NCBI RefSeq assembly: GCF_003259525.1
Contig: NZ_QLLO01000002.1
Span: forward strand, 62,001 to 126,000
Source of the DNA: Olleya aquimaris
GTDB taxonomy: Bacteria; Bacteroidota; Bacteroidia; Flavobacteriales; Flavobacteriaceae
DNA length: 64,000 nt
Reading direction: 5' to 3'
Position numbers and translations under genes: made by a program
The notes under the pieces: model-generated
Told to the model about the DNA's origin: nothing
The model's database searches: none
Seen by the model: only the letters and a program-made list of their open reading frames with translations
Part shown: positions 51,722 to 60,033 of the stretch, piece after piece
Position numbering within the stretch: the first letter of the stretch is position 1
Layout: each line of letters begins with the position of its first letter

Positions 51722-51742
51722 AAGCGACTTAAAAAGTCGCTT
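51722..51742 (-). terminator. hairpin terminator of the endonuclease gene
   Basis: AAGCGACTT (51722-51730) and AAGTCGCTT (51734-51742) with AAA loop, flanked by A- and T-runs on both sides. The endonuclease gene stops at 51767. Confidence 0.85.
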
Positions 51743-51766
51743 TTTTTATTCGGTTAGAATAATGAT

Positions 51767-53638
51767 TTATTCTTTAATTAGTTTTTTAGTTATTGAACCG
51801 TTATTGTTATTCAATTTTAAAATGTAAACACCATTACTAAGTGAAGATACACTTACTTTATTGTTATTAGGTGTTATAGTTCCAGTTAGGATTTTCTTTC
51901 CTAATATATTATAAATTTCAAAACGTGTGTTTTGAGTGTTTTCAATAGTTAATAAATTTCCTTTAATAGGGTTTGGATAAATTTTAAATTCGTTTAAACT
52001 TACCTCATTAGTACTTAAAGTTGATTGAGTGTGTTGTCCTAAATCATTACATGTATCTGTAGAATAAGAGTCCCACTCATTTAAATCAAATACTGTATTT
52101 CCTCCAGCTACAGTAGATTTTCTGACCAAAGTTGTATTCTGAGCATAAGTAGAATTATCTCCTAAAGTTCCTAAAATGTCAATAAGAGTTCCGTTTTTAA
52201 ATAGTCCAATAGCGTCATTACCATTAAATCCTGTAATGGTGCTATTAGAATTATCAACAGCTCCTGTACAAACTGCTAAACTACCATGTCCAATAACATA
52301 AACCTCATTGTTGGTAATTGATGCACCATTTGGGAAATTATAAGTTTCAATCCAATTTGCGTTACCATTAGAACTAATTCTTAACTCATAAATAGTTAAA
52401 TCTGTAATATCTGCTCCTGTGAAGTTTGCAATCTCTAAAGCTTTGTTGTTACTAGAGCCTTCCATATATTCTGAAAGAAATAAATCGCTACTACTTGAAC
52501 TTCCTGCTAATGTGGTTTCTGAAGCAGATGTACTTAGTGAAGACATATTACCAGCTGCATCTTTTGCTAAAATTGTAAAATTATATGTAGTTTCTGGTGT
52601 AAGCCCAGAGACAGTAAATGTGGTAGCGTTAGAATTTGTTGACACATAAAAGGCGCCACCAATATAAACATCATAAGCAGTTACTGCAATATTATCTGTA
52701 GATGCTGTCCAAGCTAAGTCTACTGTAGTTGCAGTAGGGTTAGAGGCAACTAAATTTGTTGGAATTGAAGGTGGTTGCGAATCTGCAGATGGATTCCAAA
52801 TTGCATTTACATATTCTGGGTGATCTATAAACGGATTTCTATTATTTTGTATTGCAAATATGGCGTTGTTTCTGTCTATTTCTCTTTGGGATACAGGATC
52901 GTTGTTATGCCATGTTAGTAATAAATTTAAAAAAGCATCAGTAAATACTTGATCACTAGTATTGTTAAACATGTCATAATTATAACTTGCTACTGTACTT
53001 TCATAACGTGTGGCAAAGTAAAAGTGCATTCTTGCTATATCTCCTTTAAATTCGTCTATAGGCTCAAAAACAGTACCTGAATATCCAGTTACTGCACTAG
53101 ACCCTCTTTTAGACCCATTAGAGTAGGGTTCTGGACTAGGAGTAGCTACAACCCCAAAAGGAAAACTACCACGTTGACCATTAATATATTTATCTGTTGG
53201 TACCACAAAATGTGCGTCAGAGCGCATAGGTGAAGCACTTCCAAATGTAGATTGTGGAATAATGTGTTCTCTATTGTAAAACTGACCTTCTGCTGTTCCG
53301 CCAGTTCCCATATCTTGTTGGCTTGGATCTGAATCGTAGAAATATTCATGAATATCTGCCCCTATTGGGTTCTCGGTGTACATATCTAACATTGACCCAT
53401 TGTTTTCATAATATAAATCAACATCAGAAGTTAAATAAGTATTATAAAGTGCACCATATCCTGGGTCTGTAGAGGTGTATTCTGGAGATAGTCCATCATT
53501 AGTGTCATCTATAATGGCTTTTAATTGTGTTTTAAGTGTGTACTCTGTTCCAGTAGCACTACTGTAGTAGTTAGCAGGCACTTGCGCTAAAGCAAACGTT
53601 GAAATTAATACAGTAATTAGAAAGTAAATATGTTTCAT
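51767..53638 (-). CDS. endonuclease I family nuclease with fibronectin III, lamin-tail and T9SS sorting domains
   Basis: 623 residues. Signal peptide MKHIYFLITVLISTFALAQ, then an EndA/NucM-type endonuclease I domain (about 25-280) with the active-site stretch YNREHIIPQSTFG (His-Ile-Ile-Pro-Gln) and a metal-binding N in DRNNAIFAIQNNRNPFIDHPEYV. A fibronectin III domain (about 292-378), a lamin-tail-like domain (about 385-530, LFLSEYMEGSSNNKALEI), and a type IX secretion sorting domain at the C-terminus (FKIYPNPIKGN... ending SLSNGVYILKL). The protein should be secreted or surface-bound and degrade extracellular DNA or RNA. Confidence 0.92.
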   Translation of the reverse strand: MKHIYFLITVLISTFALAQVPANYYSSATGTEYTLKTQLKAIIDDTNDGLSPEYTSTDPGYGALYNTYLTSDVDLYYENNGSMLDMYTENPIGADIHEYFYDSDPSQQDMGTGGTAEGQFYNREHIIPQSTFGSASPMRSDAHFVVPTDKYINGQRGSFPFGVVATPSPEPYSNGSKRGSSAVTGYSGTVFEPIDEFKGDIARMHFYFATRYESTVASYNYDMFNNTSDQVFTDAFLNLLLTWHNNDPVSQREIDRNNAIFAIQNNRNPFIDHPEYVNAIWNPSADSQPPSIPTNLVASNPTATTVDLAWTASTDNIAVTAYDVYIGGAFYVSTNSNATTFTVSGLTPETTYNFTILAKDAAGNMSSLSTSASETTLAGSSSSSDLFLSEYMEGSSNNKALEIANFTGADITDLTIYELRISSNGNANWIETYNFPNGASITNNEVYVIGHGSLAVCTGAVDNSNSTITGFNGNDAIGLFKNGTLIDILGTLGDNSTYAQNTTLVRKSTVAGGNTVFDLNEWDSYSTDTCNDLGQHTQSTLSTNEVSLNEFKIYPNPIKGNLLTIENTQNTRFEIYNILGKKILTGTITPNNNKVSVSSLSNGVYILKLNNNNGSITKKLIKE

Positions 53639-53763
53639 AATTTAATTTGGGTTGTTATAACGTAGTTGCAATAATATAATGCAACATTTTTTTTATATAA
53701 TAAACGTGTAAAATTAAACTTTTTAACGACAAAATACGAATTTTGAGGATGAAATACGTAAAA

Positions 53764-54975
53764 CTACTTCTTTTCTAATAATGCCATATAGAAACCATCA
53801 TAACCCGTTTCATGTGACAAAATCTTATTATCTTTTACTAAAGAGAAGTCTTTTCCGTGTTCTGAAGCTAAAAACTTTTCGACTTGTTCTTGGTTTTCAG
53901 AGGGTAAGATAGAGCAAGTCGCATAGACCAGTTTACCACCGGATTTTACCATTCTAGAATAGGTGCTTAAAATTTCGGCTTGCGTGTTTTTAATCCTATC
54001 TATAAATTCTGGTTGCATTTTCCATTTAGCATCTGGGTTTCTACGTAACACTCCTAATCCAGAACATGGTGCGTCTATTAATACTCGATCTGCTTTGTCG
54101 TATAATTTTTTAATGACTTTGGTCGATTCTATATGTCGTGGTTCTATATTGTGTGCACCATTACGTTTAGCACGACGCTTTAATTCTTTTAACTTGTTAG
54201 CATAAATGTCTAAAGCAATAATCTGACCTTTATTTTGCATTATAGATGCTAAATGCAAAGTTTTACCTCCAGCTCCAGCACAAGTATCTATTACACGCAT
54301 TCCTGGTTCTACATCTAGATATTCTGCTACCAATTGAGAGGAAGCATCTTGGACTTCAAAATGTCCATTCTGGAAAGCTTCCGTAGTAAATACATTGGCA
54401 CGTTCTTTTAATTTAAGCGCATCAGGATATCCTTTGATGTCTTCAGTCTCTATATCTAAATCAAATAAATCTGCTTTTAGTTTTTCTTTAGTGGTTTTAA
54501 GGGTATTTACTCTTAAAATCACATCTGCTTGTTGGTTTAAAGCTGTAGCTTCTTTGTCCCAAACTGCATCGCCTAGTTCTTTTGCAGCTAGTTCATCCAT
54601 CCAATCTGGAAAAGATTCTTTTATTTTTCTAACCTTAGACAATTCGTCAAAACGACCTTTAATTTTTCTAGTTGGTGTGTTTTCAAAATATTTCCAATCT
54701 GGTAGAGTAATGCCTTTTAATGTTGCCCAAACAGCAAACATACGCCAAATATCATCTCTGCTAAATGGTTCTTTTACTTCAGCAATTTCGGCATAAAGAC
54801 GTTTCCAACGTACAATGTCATAAGTGGTTTCGGCAACAAAACCTCTGTCACGACTTCCCCAACGTTTGTCTCGTTTTAATAATTGTTGTACGACTTTGTC
54901 TGCATAATAACCTTCGTTAAAAATAAGTAACAAACCATCTACGGTTGCAAAGCATAAGTTTCTGTGTAAGCGCAT
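53764..54975 (-). CDS. RsmB/NOP-family rRNA (cytosine-C5) methyltransferase
   Basis: 403 residues from the ATG at 54975, with an alternative start eight codons earlier. SAM-binding motif DTCAGAGGKTLHLA near 230, catalytic PCSG motif in DAPCSGLGVLRRNPDAKW near 305, and second catalytic Cys in YATCSILPSENQEQVEKFL near 360. An N-terminal helical region follows the NusB-like RsmB layout only partly. It methylates cytosine in 16S rRNA or another RNA. Single gene, divergent from the sigma factor operon at 55139. Confidence 0.9.
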   Translation of the reverse strand: MRLHRNLCFATVDGLLLIFNEGYYADKVVQQLLKRDKRWGSRDRGFVAETTYDIVRWKRLYAEIAEVKEPFSRDDIWRMFAVWATLKGITLPDWKYFENTPTRKIKGRFDELSKVRKIKESFPDWMDELAAKELGDAVWDKEATALNQQADVILRVNTLKTTKEKLKADLFDLDIETEDIKGYPDALKLKERANVFTTEAFQNGHFEVQDASSQLVAEYLDVEPGMRVIDTCAGAGGKTLHLASIMQNKGQIIALDIYANKLKELKRRAKRNGAHNIEPRHIESTKVIKKLYDKADRVLIDAPCSGLGVLRRNPDAKWKMQPEFIDRIKNTQAEILSTYSRMVKSGGKLVYATCSILPSENQEQVEKFLASEHGKDFSLVKDNKILSHETGYDGFYMALLEKK

Positions 54976-55083
54976 TTTTTTCTGTTTAAAAACGTGCAAA
55001 GGTACGTTATTTTAAAGGAAATTATGTTGTTTTTTATTAATAAGATGAATAACTTATTTTTTCAGATTAAATAAAGTTTTAGC

Positions 55084-55109
55084 GCAAGTTTTTTCTAATT
55101 TGTGCATCT
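55084..55109 (+). promoter_or_regulatory. candidate ECF-sigma promoter P1 (GCAAG-N14-TGCATCT)
   Basis: GCAAG at 55084-55088, a T-run, and TGCATCT at 55103-55109, in front of the ECF sigma gene itself. The same two words at the same distance occur at P2 and P4, and a close variant at P3. This suggests autoregulation. Confidence 0.7.
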
Positions 55110-55138
55110 CAATACCTTAGACCAAAATTTTATTCTTT

Positions 55139-55717
55139 TTGACTGAAACGGAATTTATAGAACAACTTAAAAATCAAACTAGAGCTTCTTATAGCAGGTT
55201 ACTAGACGATTTTCAGCAAAAAGTGTTTGGGACTTGCTTATCCTTTGTGCCAAATAAAGAAGATGCAGAAGATATAGCACAAGAGGTGTTTGTTGAAGTG
55301 TTTAACTCAATTCATAAATTTAAAGGCGATTCTAAACTGTCCACTTGGATTTACAGAATTACAACCAACAAATGTCTAGAATTTATAAGAAAGAGGAATG
55401 CAAAAAAGCGTTTTGCTTTTTTACAATCGCTAACAGGAAGTGATTACACATTAGATAAAGCTAGCTATTTTACAGAGATTAATCATCCTGGTTTAATGCT
55501 TGAACAAAAGGAAACTAGCGAAACTTTATTTTTAGCGATTAATAAATTACCCGAAGCACAGCAACTAGTATTTACATTAAACAAAATAGATGATAAAAGC
55601 TATAAAGAGATAAGTGAAATAACTAATAAAAGTATTGGTTCTATCGAGTCTTTGTTATTTAGAGCTAAAAAAAATTTACAATCTATATTATTCGAATTTT
55701 ATAACAACCATAATTAA
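55139..55717 (+). CDS. ECF-type RNA polymerase sigma factor, TTG start
   Basis: 192 residues. Region 2 contains EDAEDIAQEVFVEVFNSI and STWIYRITTNKCLEFIRK. Region 4 contains FTLNKIDDKSYKEISEITNK and SIGSIESLLFRAKKNL. The first possible start is TTG at 55139, since an in-frame TAG lies 24 bases upstream and no ATG comes before the sigma domain begins. The upstream GCAAG-N14-TGCATCT motif also occurs before three further genes of the cluster, so this sigma factor is the likely activator of the whole region to about 60 kb. The membrane protein in the next gene is probably its anti-sigma factor. Confidence 0.9.
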   Translation: MTETEFIEQLKNQTRASYSRLLDDFQQKVFGTCLSFVPNKEDAEDIAQEVFVEVFNSIHKFKGDSKLSTWIYRITTNKCLEFIRKRNAKKRFAFLQSLTGSDYTLDKASYFTEINHPGLMLEQKETSETLFLAINKLPEAQQLVFTLNKIDDKSYKEISEITNKSIGSIESLLFRAKKNLQSILFEFYNNHN

Positions 55718-55720
55718 GAC

Positions 55721-55746
55721 GCAAGTTTTTTAAGATTTATGCATCT
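55721..55746 (+). promoter_or_regulatory. candidate ECF-sigma promoter P2 (GCAAG-N14-TGCATCT)
   Basis: GCAAG at 55721-55725 and TGCATCT at 55740-55746, identical words and spacing to P1, 23 bases before the next gene's ATG and just after the sigma stop codon. Confidence 0.72.
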
Positions 55747-55769
55747 AAAATTATGAATTACAAATACAA

Positions 55770-56090
55770 ATGGAAACAAATAAAAACATACATGAAAGAG
55801 TAGACCATACATTACACAGTTTGGAACAACTACAACCTGTAAATGTGTCACCGTTTTTTAAAGATAAAACCATGCAACGCTTATTTGCAGAAAAAGAAGT
55901 GGTAGAGTCTAAGTCATTATTTAGTTGGTTTACACCACAATTGCAATTAGCTATGTTAGTTTGTGTATTAGCAATTAATGTATATGCTATAGCACAAATT
56001 AAAAATTCTAGTTATAACGCATCTATTTCAAGTTTCGCTTCAGAATATGGATTAACAACTGAAACTAATTCATCTATATTAAATCTATAA
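55770..56090 (+). CDS. small single-pass membrane protein, probable anti-sigma factor
   Basis: 106 residues. A polar N-terminus of about 55 residues (METNKNIHERVDHTLHSLEQ) precedes one transmembrane helix (about 58-78, LQLAMLVCVLAINVYAIAQI) and a short outer tail. This layout, with the N-terminus in the cytoplasm and the position right after an ECF sigma gene, fits a minimal anti-sigma factor. No zinc-finger or RskA motif is seen. It has its own copy of the cluster promoter. The next gene starts two bases after its stop. Confidence 0.72.
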   Translation: METNKNIHERVDHTLHSLEQLQPVNVSPFFKDKTMQRLFAEKEVVESKSLFSWFTPQLQLAMLVCVLAINVYAIAQIKNSSYNASISSFASEYGLTTETNSSILNL

Positions 56091-56092
56091 TT

Positions 56093-56554
56093 ATGAAAAA
56101 GAATACAATTCTATACCTATTAATCTTTGTTTTAATTGTTGTAAACGGGTTTTTCTTATATAATTACTTGGTAAGACCACAACATCAAGGACCAAAGGAA
56201 TCTGGAAATTTTATAGCAAAGGAGTTACATTTAAATAAGGCACAAATGCAAGAATTTAACACTCTTGAAGATAAGCACCATAATGTTATGAAAGGTATTA
56301 ATGATGATATTAAAAATGATAAAGATGCCTTGTTTGAAAAAATAACAGCTTCTCAAATTAATAAAGCTACTGTTGACAGTTTAATTACTTCAATTACAAA
56401 CAAAAAAGGGTTAAAAGAAAAGGAAATGTTTAGCAGACTAAGAGGTATTTACTTGTTGTGTAACGATAAACAAAAAGAACGTTTTAGCGATATTATAAAA
56501 AAAGCAAGACGATTTGACAATTCAGTTCCAAAAAATCCACCTAAGCGGGATTAA
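56093..56554 (+). CDS. CpxP/CnrX-like periplasmic sensor protein (heavy-metal sensor type)
   Basis: 153 residues. One N-terminal transmembrane anchor (MKKNTILYLLIFVLIVVNG), then a helical hairpin domain with FIAKELHLNKAQMQEFNTLE and a second half KGLKEKEMFSRLRGIYLLCN-DKQKERF. The LTxxQ-like spacing (NKAQMQEF and NDKQKERF) resembles the Spy/CpxP and CnrX sensors that hold anti-sigma complexes or bind metal. A few His lie near the hairpin (KHHNV). With the previous gene it may form the signal input for the ECF sigma factor. Confidence 0.78.
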   Translation: MKKNTILYLLIFVLIVVNGFFLYNYLVRPQHQGPKESGNFIAKELHLNKAQMQEFNTLEDKHHNVMKGINDDIKNDKDALFEKITASQINKATVDSLITSITNKKGLKEKEMFSRLRGIYLLCNDKQKERFSDIIKKARRFDNSVPKNPPKRD

Positions 56555-56580
56555 AAATATTAGTTTAATTAGGCTATTTA

Positions 56581-56613
56581 AAAAGACAATCTAATTTTAA
56601 GAAGGTCTTTTTT
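56581..56613 (+). terminator. weak hairpin with T-run after the CpxP-like gene
   Basis: AAAGAC (56582-56587 region) and GTCTTT with a long loop, followed by TTTTTTG. The stem is short, so this may only reduce read-through into the EF-hand gene, which has its own promoter motif. Confidence 0.45.
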
Positions 56614-56639
56614 TTGTGTTTTATTTAACAAAGCGCTGC

Positions 56640-56665
56640 ACAAGTTTTTAAATAAAAGGTCATCT
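56640..56665 (+). promoter_or_regulatory. candidate ECF-sigma promoter P3 (ACAAG-N14-GTCATCT)
   Basis: ACAAG at 56640-56644 and GTCATCT at 56659-56665, the same 14-base spacing with two changed bases in the second word and one in the first. It lies 27 bases before the EF-hand gene and would also serve the CotH gene. Confidence 0.6.
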
Positions 56666-56692
56666 AAAACTACATAACTAAAAAAATTAAAG

Positions 56693-56977
56693 ATGAAAAG
56701 TGGCACAATAAAATTGACAATCTTAACCTTGGGGATAATAGTATTGATTTCAAATAATTCTTTTGGACAATCTCAAAACAGACAAGAAAAAAAACCACCA
56801 ACATTTAGTCAACTATTAAAAGAAATGGATAAAAATGAAGATGGTAAATTGTCTGTAGATGAAATTAAAGGTCCATTAAAAGAAGATTTTGATAAAATTG
56901 ATACAGATGAGGATGGATTTATCTCAGAAAAAGAATTTAAAAAAGCACCTAAACCTAAAAGAAGAGAACGTAATTAA
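56693..56977 (+). CDS. exported EF-hand protein (two calcium-binding loops)
   Basis: 94 residues with a signal peptide (MKSGTIKLTILTLGIIVLIS, cut near SFGQ). Two canonical EF loops are seen: DKNEDGKLSVDE near residue 47 and DTDEDGFISEKE near 69, each with Asp/Asn/Glu at the calcium positions and Gly at position six. A basic tail KPKRRERN closes it. It should bind calcium in the periplasm or outside. It is 38 bases upstream of the CotH gene and likely co-transcribed with it. Confidence 0.9.
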   Translation: MKSGTIKLTILTLGIIVLISNNSFGQSQNRQEKKPPTFSQLLKEMDKNEDGKLSVDEIKGPLKEDFDKIDTDEDGFISEKEFKKAPKPKRRERN

Positions 56978-57015
56978 ATAGTTTTCAATTAATAAAATCT
57001 AAAAACCAATAAAGG

Positions 57016-58473
57016 ATGAAAAGATTAAACAAAAATCTAAAATTATTAATGGCAACATTAATATTTACCTTAACTGTAGTAACAATTAATAGTTGCAGTA
57101 GTGATGATACTTCAATTACTACTGAAGAAGAAGAAGAGGAAGTTGTAGTTGTAATAGATGATACAGATTTTGAAGCAACAGACTGGACTACAGCAACCCA
57201 CACCAAAGATGTTGATCCAAATTTTACTGAAGTTTTTCAGGACAATGCAGTAAAACGATTAGATATTGTTATCACAGAAGGACGTTGGCAAAATATGTTA
57301 GATGATATGACTAATCTTTACGGAGCATTTGGAGCTGGTTCTGGTGGTGGTCCAGGAGGAGGTGGTCCAGGAGGAGGGCTTGTAGAAACTGATGAAAACC
57401 CAATTTTTGTGCCTGCAGAAGTTTTTTATAATGGCATAGAATGGTATAGAGTTGGTGTGCGTTTTAAAGGAAACTCTAGCCTACAAACTAGCTGGCAAAA
57501 TGGGATTTTAAAATTATCATTCAAATTAGACTTTGATGAGTTTGAAGATGATTACCCACAAATCAACAACCAACGTTTTTATGGCTTTAAAAAATTAAGT
57601 CTTAAAAATAATTATGATGATAAATCTATGTTACGCGAAAAAGTAGCAACAGATGTGTTTAGAAATGCTGGGTTAGCAGCTTCTCATACTGCTTTTTATA
57701 CTGTTTACGTAGATCATGGAGATGGACCACAATATTTTGGATTATATACTATGGTAGAAGAGGTAGATGATACTGTTATAGATACACAATTCTCTGACGA
57801 TAATGGTAATTTATACAAGCCAGATGGTGATGCAGCAAGTTTTGCAGCAGGTACTTATGACGAGGATGAGTATGTAAAAAAAACCAATGAAGATGAGGCA
57901 GATTTTAGTGATGTTTCTAATTTATTAGCCATTATTAATGATGGCACAAGAACATCAGATCCAGCCACTTGGAGAACAAATTTAGACGCCACTTTAGACA
58001 CAGAAGTATTTTTAAAATACTTGGCTGTAAATACGGTTATTCAAAACTGGGATACATATGGGCGTATGACACATAATTATTTTTTATACAATAATCCAGA
58101 CAATAGTAAATTAACTTGGATCCCTTGGGATAATAACGAAGCTTTACAACTAGGAAAACAAGGAGGTTCACTTCCATTAGATTTTTCAGGATTAAATGCT
58201 TCAGAATGGCCTTTAATAGGATATATGTATCAAGATTCGGTTTATAAAACACAATATGACACTTATGTTCAAGAATTAGTAGATGGCGCGTTTAATGTTA
58301 GTACAATTCAGTCATTGTATGCTTCATATTCAGCTTTAGTACAACCTTACGCAACATCAGAAGTTGCAGGTTATAGTTTTTTAAATAACAGTTCAGAGTT
58401 TCAAACTGCAATTAACGAGTTAAATGCGCATGTACAATCTCGCGCTACAGCAGTAAGTGATTATTTAAATTAA
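57016..58473 (+). CDS. CotH kinase family lipoprotein
   Basis: 485 residues. Lipoprotein signal ending TINSCSSDDTS, with acidic residues after the Cys that suggest surface exposure. A Gly/Pro-rich insertion (GGGPGGGGPGGG) lies near residue 110. CotH-family landmarks are FKGNSSLQTSW, LSLKNNYDDKSMLREKVA, YFGLYTMVEEVDDTVI, YKPDGD, and the metal-binding or catalytic region NWDTYGRMTHNYFLY then LTWIPWDNNEAL. The family contains atypical protein kinases of spore coats and secretory pathways. It may phosphorylate exported neighbours such as the EF-hand or YHYH proteins. A terminator follows. Confidence 0.9.
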   Translation: MKRLNKNLKLLMATLIFTLTVVTINSCSSDDTSITTEEEEEEVVVVIDDTDFEATDWTTATHTKDVDPNFTEVFQDNAVKRLDIVITEGRWQNMLDDMTNLYGAFGAGSGGGPGGGGPGGGLVETDENPIFVPAEVFYNGIEWYRVGVRFKGNSSLQTSWQNGILKLSFKLDFDEFEDDYPQINNQRFYGFKKLSLKNNYDDKSMLREKVATDVFRNAGLAASHTAFYTVYVDHGDGPQYFGLYTMVEEVDDTVIDTQFSDDNGNLYKPDGDAASFAAGTYDEDEYVKKTNEDEADFSDVSNLLAIINDGTRTSDPATWRTNLDATLDTEVFLKYLAVNTVIQNWDTYGRMTHNYFLYNNPDNSKLTWIPWDNNEALQLGKQGGSLPLDFSGLNASEWPLIGYMYQDSVYKTQYDTYVQELVDGAFNVSTIQSLYASYSALVQPYATSEVAGYSFLNNSSEFQTAINELNAHVQSRATAVSDYLN

Positions 58474-58520
58474 AAAAGAAAAGAATTTAAAACAGTTTTT
58501 GATTGGTTAGTAGTAGTTAA

Positions 58521-58546
58521 AGGCTTCGTAAGCGATTTCGAGGCTT
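58521..58546 (+). terminator. hairpin terminator after the CotH gene
   Basis: AGGCTTCG (58521-58528) and CGAGGCTT (58539-58546) pair with two G-U, 10-base loop, followed by a T-rich run. Confidence 0.7.
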
Positions 58547-58576
58547 TTTTCTTTTTTAAATTAATCGTTTAATATC

Positions 58577-59326
58577 ATGAAAATATTCAGAAAAATTAGA
58601 AGAACATTAATTGTTTCAGGTAAAACTAAAAGTTATTTACTATACGCTTTTGGCGAAATTATATTAATTGTGATTGGTATATTAATCGCTTGGAAGATTA
58701 ACAGTTTAAATGAGATTAGAAAAAATAAAATTGTAGAACTTAAAATATATCAAACGTTATTAGAAGAATTAGATGCTAACGCAATAGTTTTAGATTCTTC
58801 AATTGCTAATTATACAAACAACTTAAAAATCATAAGAACAACAATTAAAAGTATTGGTTTGAAGCCAGATCAATTAAGCGATAAAATTAAAGAAGGCATT
58901 GTAAACGTTAATTATAAACCAATCCAATTGCATAATGGAGCAATAAACTCGGTTAACAGTACAAACAAATTTGAATTTATAGAAAATGTATTATTAAAAG
59001 ATCTTATAGCATCGTATCCAAATGAGTTAGATAGTTTTGAAAGTCAGGAGGCCAAAATTAAAAATATAGTTATCAATAAATTGCAACCAGTCATTGAAAA
59101 GCACGTGTCTTTAATTGATATTCTTTCTGTTAGAGATTTAGAATTTAAACGTGTTCAAAGTGTTTTAAAACCATCTAATTATATGGAGTTACTCAATAGT
59201 AGAGATTACCAAAACGCTATAGTCGATAGACTTTTACAAACAGAAAATCAATTAGTAATCGCCAAAAGTTTAAAAGAAAAAACGCAGACAATAGTTGTAA
59301 AATTAAATAACGAGTTAGGGAGTTAA
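58577..59326 (+). CDS. DUF6090 family membrane protein
   Basis: 249 residues. An N-terminal basic region (MKIFRKIRRTLIVSGKTKSY) and one transmembrane helix (about 21-43, LLYAFGEIILIVIGILIAWK) are typical of DUF6090, followed by a long helical outer domain of about 200 residues with heptad-like spacing. No enzymatic motif. The gene lies between a terminator and the next promoter motif, with no visible cluster motif of its own, so its inclusion in the regulon is uncertain. Confidence 0.82.
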   Translation: MKIFRKIRRTLIVSGKTKSYLLYAFGEIILIVIGILIAWKINSLNEIRKNKIVELKIYQTLLEELDANAIVLDSSIANYTNNLKIIRTTIKSIGLKPDQLSDKIKEGIVNVNYKPIQLHNGAINSVNSTNKFEFIENVLLKDLIASYPNELDSFESQEAKIKNIVINKLQPVIEKHVSLIDILSVRDLEFKRVQSVLKPSNYMELLNSRDYQNAIVDRLLQTENQLVIAKSLKEKTQTIVVKLNNELGS

Positions 59327-59358
59327 TTATAATTACATAAAAACTTAATGAATAGACA

Positions 59359-59384
59359 GCAAGTTTTTTTGTAGTACTGCATCT
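59359..59384 (+). promoter_or_regulatory. candidate ECF-sigma promoter P4 (GCAAG-N14-TGCATCT)
   Basis: GCAAG at 59359-59363, seven T, and TGCATCT at 59378-59384, identical to P1 and P2 in both words and in distance. It lies 20 bases before the second EF-hand gene. Confidence 0.72.
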
Positions 59385-59404
59385 AAATAACAAACACAAT
59401 ACAG

Positions 59405-59947
59405 ATGAAAAACAAAAAATTAAAATCCGCTTTAACCTTAATAATTATATTACTAACTTTTAGCTTATACGCACAAGGACCTCCTGGAGGTGGTCAAGGT
59501 GGAGGAAGAGGTCAAGGTCAGCAAGGAGGACAACGTGGCGGAAAGCCAGATGCGTCTAAAATTCTAGAAAAATTAGACACTAATAACGATAAAGTTATTG
59601 ATAAGGACGAAGCTTCAAAAGATCAAAGAGGTAAAATTGCAGAAGACTTTGATGAGATAGATACTAATGATGATGAGGTTATAGATTTAGAAGAACTTAA
59701 AGCTTCTTTAAATGACAGAAAACCTAAAAAGATTTCAGCTAAAAAAATAATAAAAGAGCTAGACGATAATGACGATGGGACTTTAAATAAACTTGAAGTT
59801 GCTGCAAAAAATAAAAAAGAATTATCAGAGAATTTTAGCGAAATTGATACTAATAACGATAACGAACTTGATTTGGAAGAATTAAAGGCGTTTTATGCTA
59901 AAAATCTGGACAAGCCAAAAAAAAATAAAAGAAGAGAGAGAGACTAA
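59405..59947 (+). CDS. exported four-EF-hand protein with Gly/Gln-rich linker
   Basis: 180 residues. Signal peptide to LYAQG near residue 25, then a Gly/Gln/Arg-rich linker (about 26-48, GGGQGGGRGQGQQGG) and four EF-type loops: DTNNDKVIDKDE, DTNDDEVIDLEE, DDNDDGTLNKLE and DTNNDNELDLEE. Only one has the usual Gly at loop position six, so calcium affinity may differ. The end is basic (KPKKNKRRERD), like the shorter EF-hand protein at 56693, and the two are probably paralogues. It has its own copy of the cluster promoter. Confidence 0.88.
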   Translation: MKNKKLKSALTLIIILLTFSLYAQGPPGGGQGGGRGQGQQGGQRGGKPDASKILEKLDTNNDKVIDKDEASKDQRGKIAEDFDEIDTNDDEVIDLEELKASLNDRKPKKISAKKIIKELDDNDDGTLNKLEVAAKNKKELSENFSEIDTNNDNELDLEELKAFYAKNLDKPKKNKRRERD

Positions 59948-59994
59948 AGAGTATAAATGTTAATTTATCTTTAAAGTCCTATAAAACAATTGTT

Positions 59995-60004
59995 TGCATC
60001 TAAA
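59995..60004 (+). promoter_or_regulatory. partial match to the cluster promoter (TGCATCTAAA only)
   Basis: TGCATCTAAA is identical to the second word and flank of P2 and P4, 30 bases before the YHYH gene, but GTCCT instead of GCAAG is found at the expected distance. It may be a weak or degenerate promoter. Confidence 0.3.
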
Positions 60005-60033
60005 TATCATATAATAATAAAACACTAAAATCC

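Noticed and set aside
55139..55144. TTGACT as a sigma-70-type -35 box
   Set aside because: It coincides with the start of the sigma factor coding frame, no TATAAT follows at 17 bases, and such promoters are not the rule in Bacteroidota.
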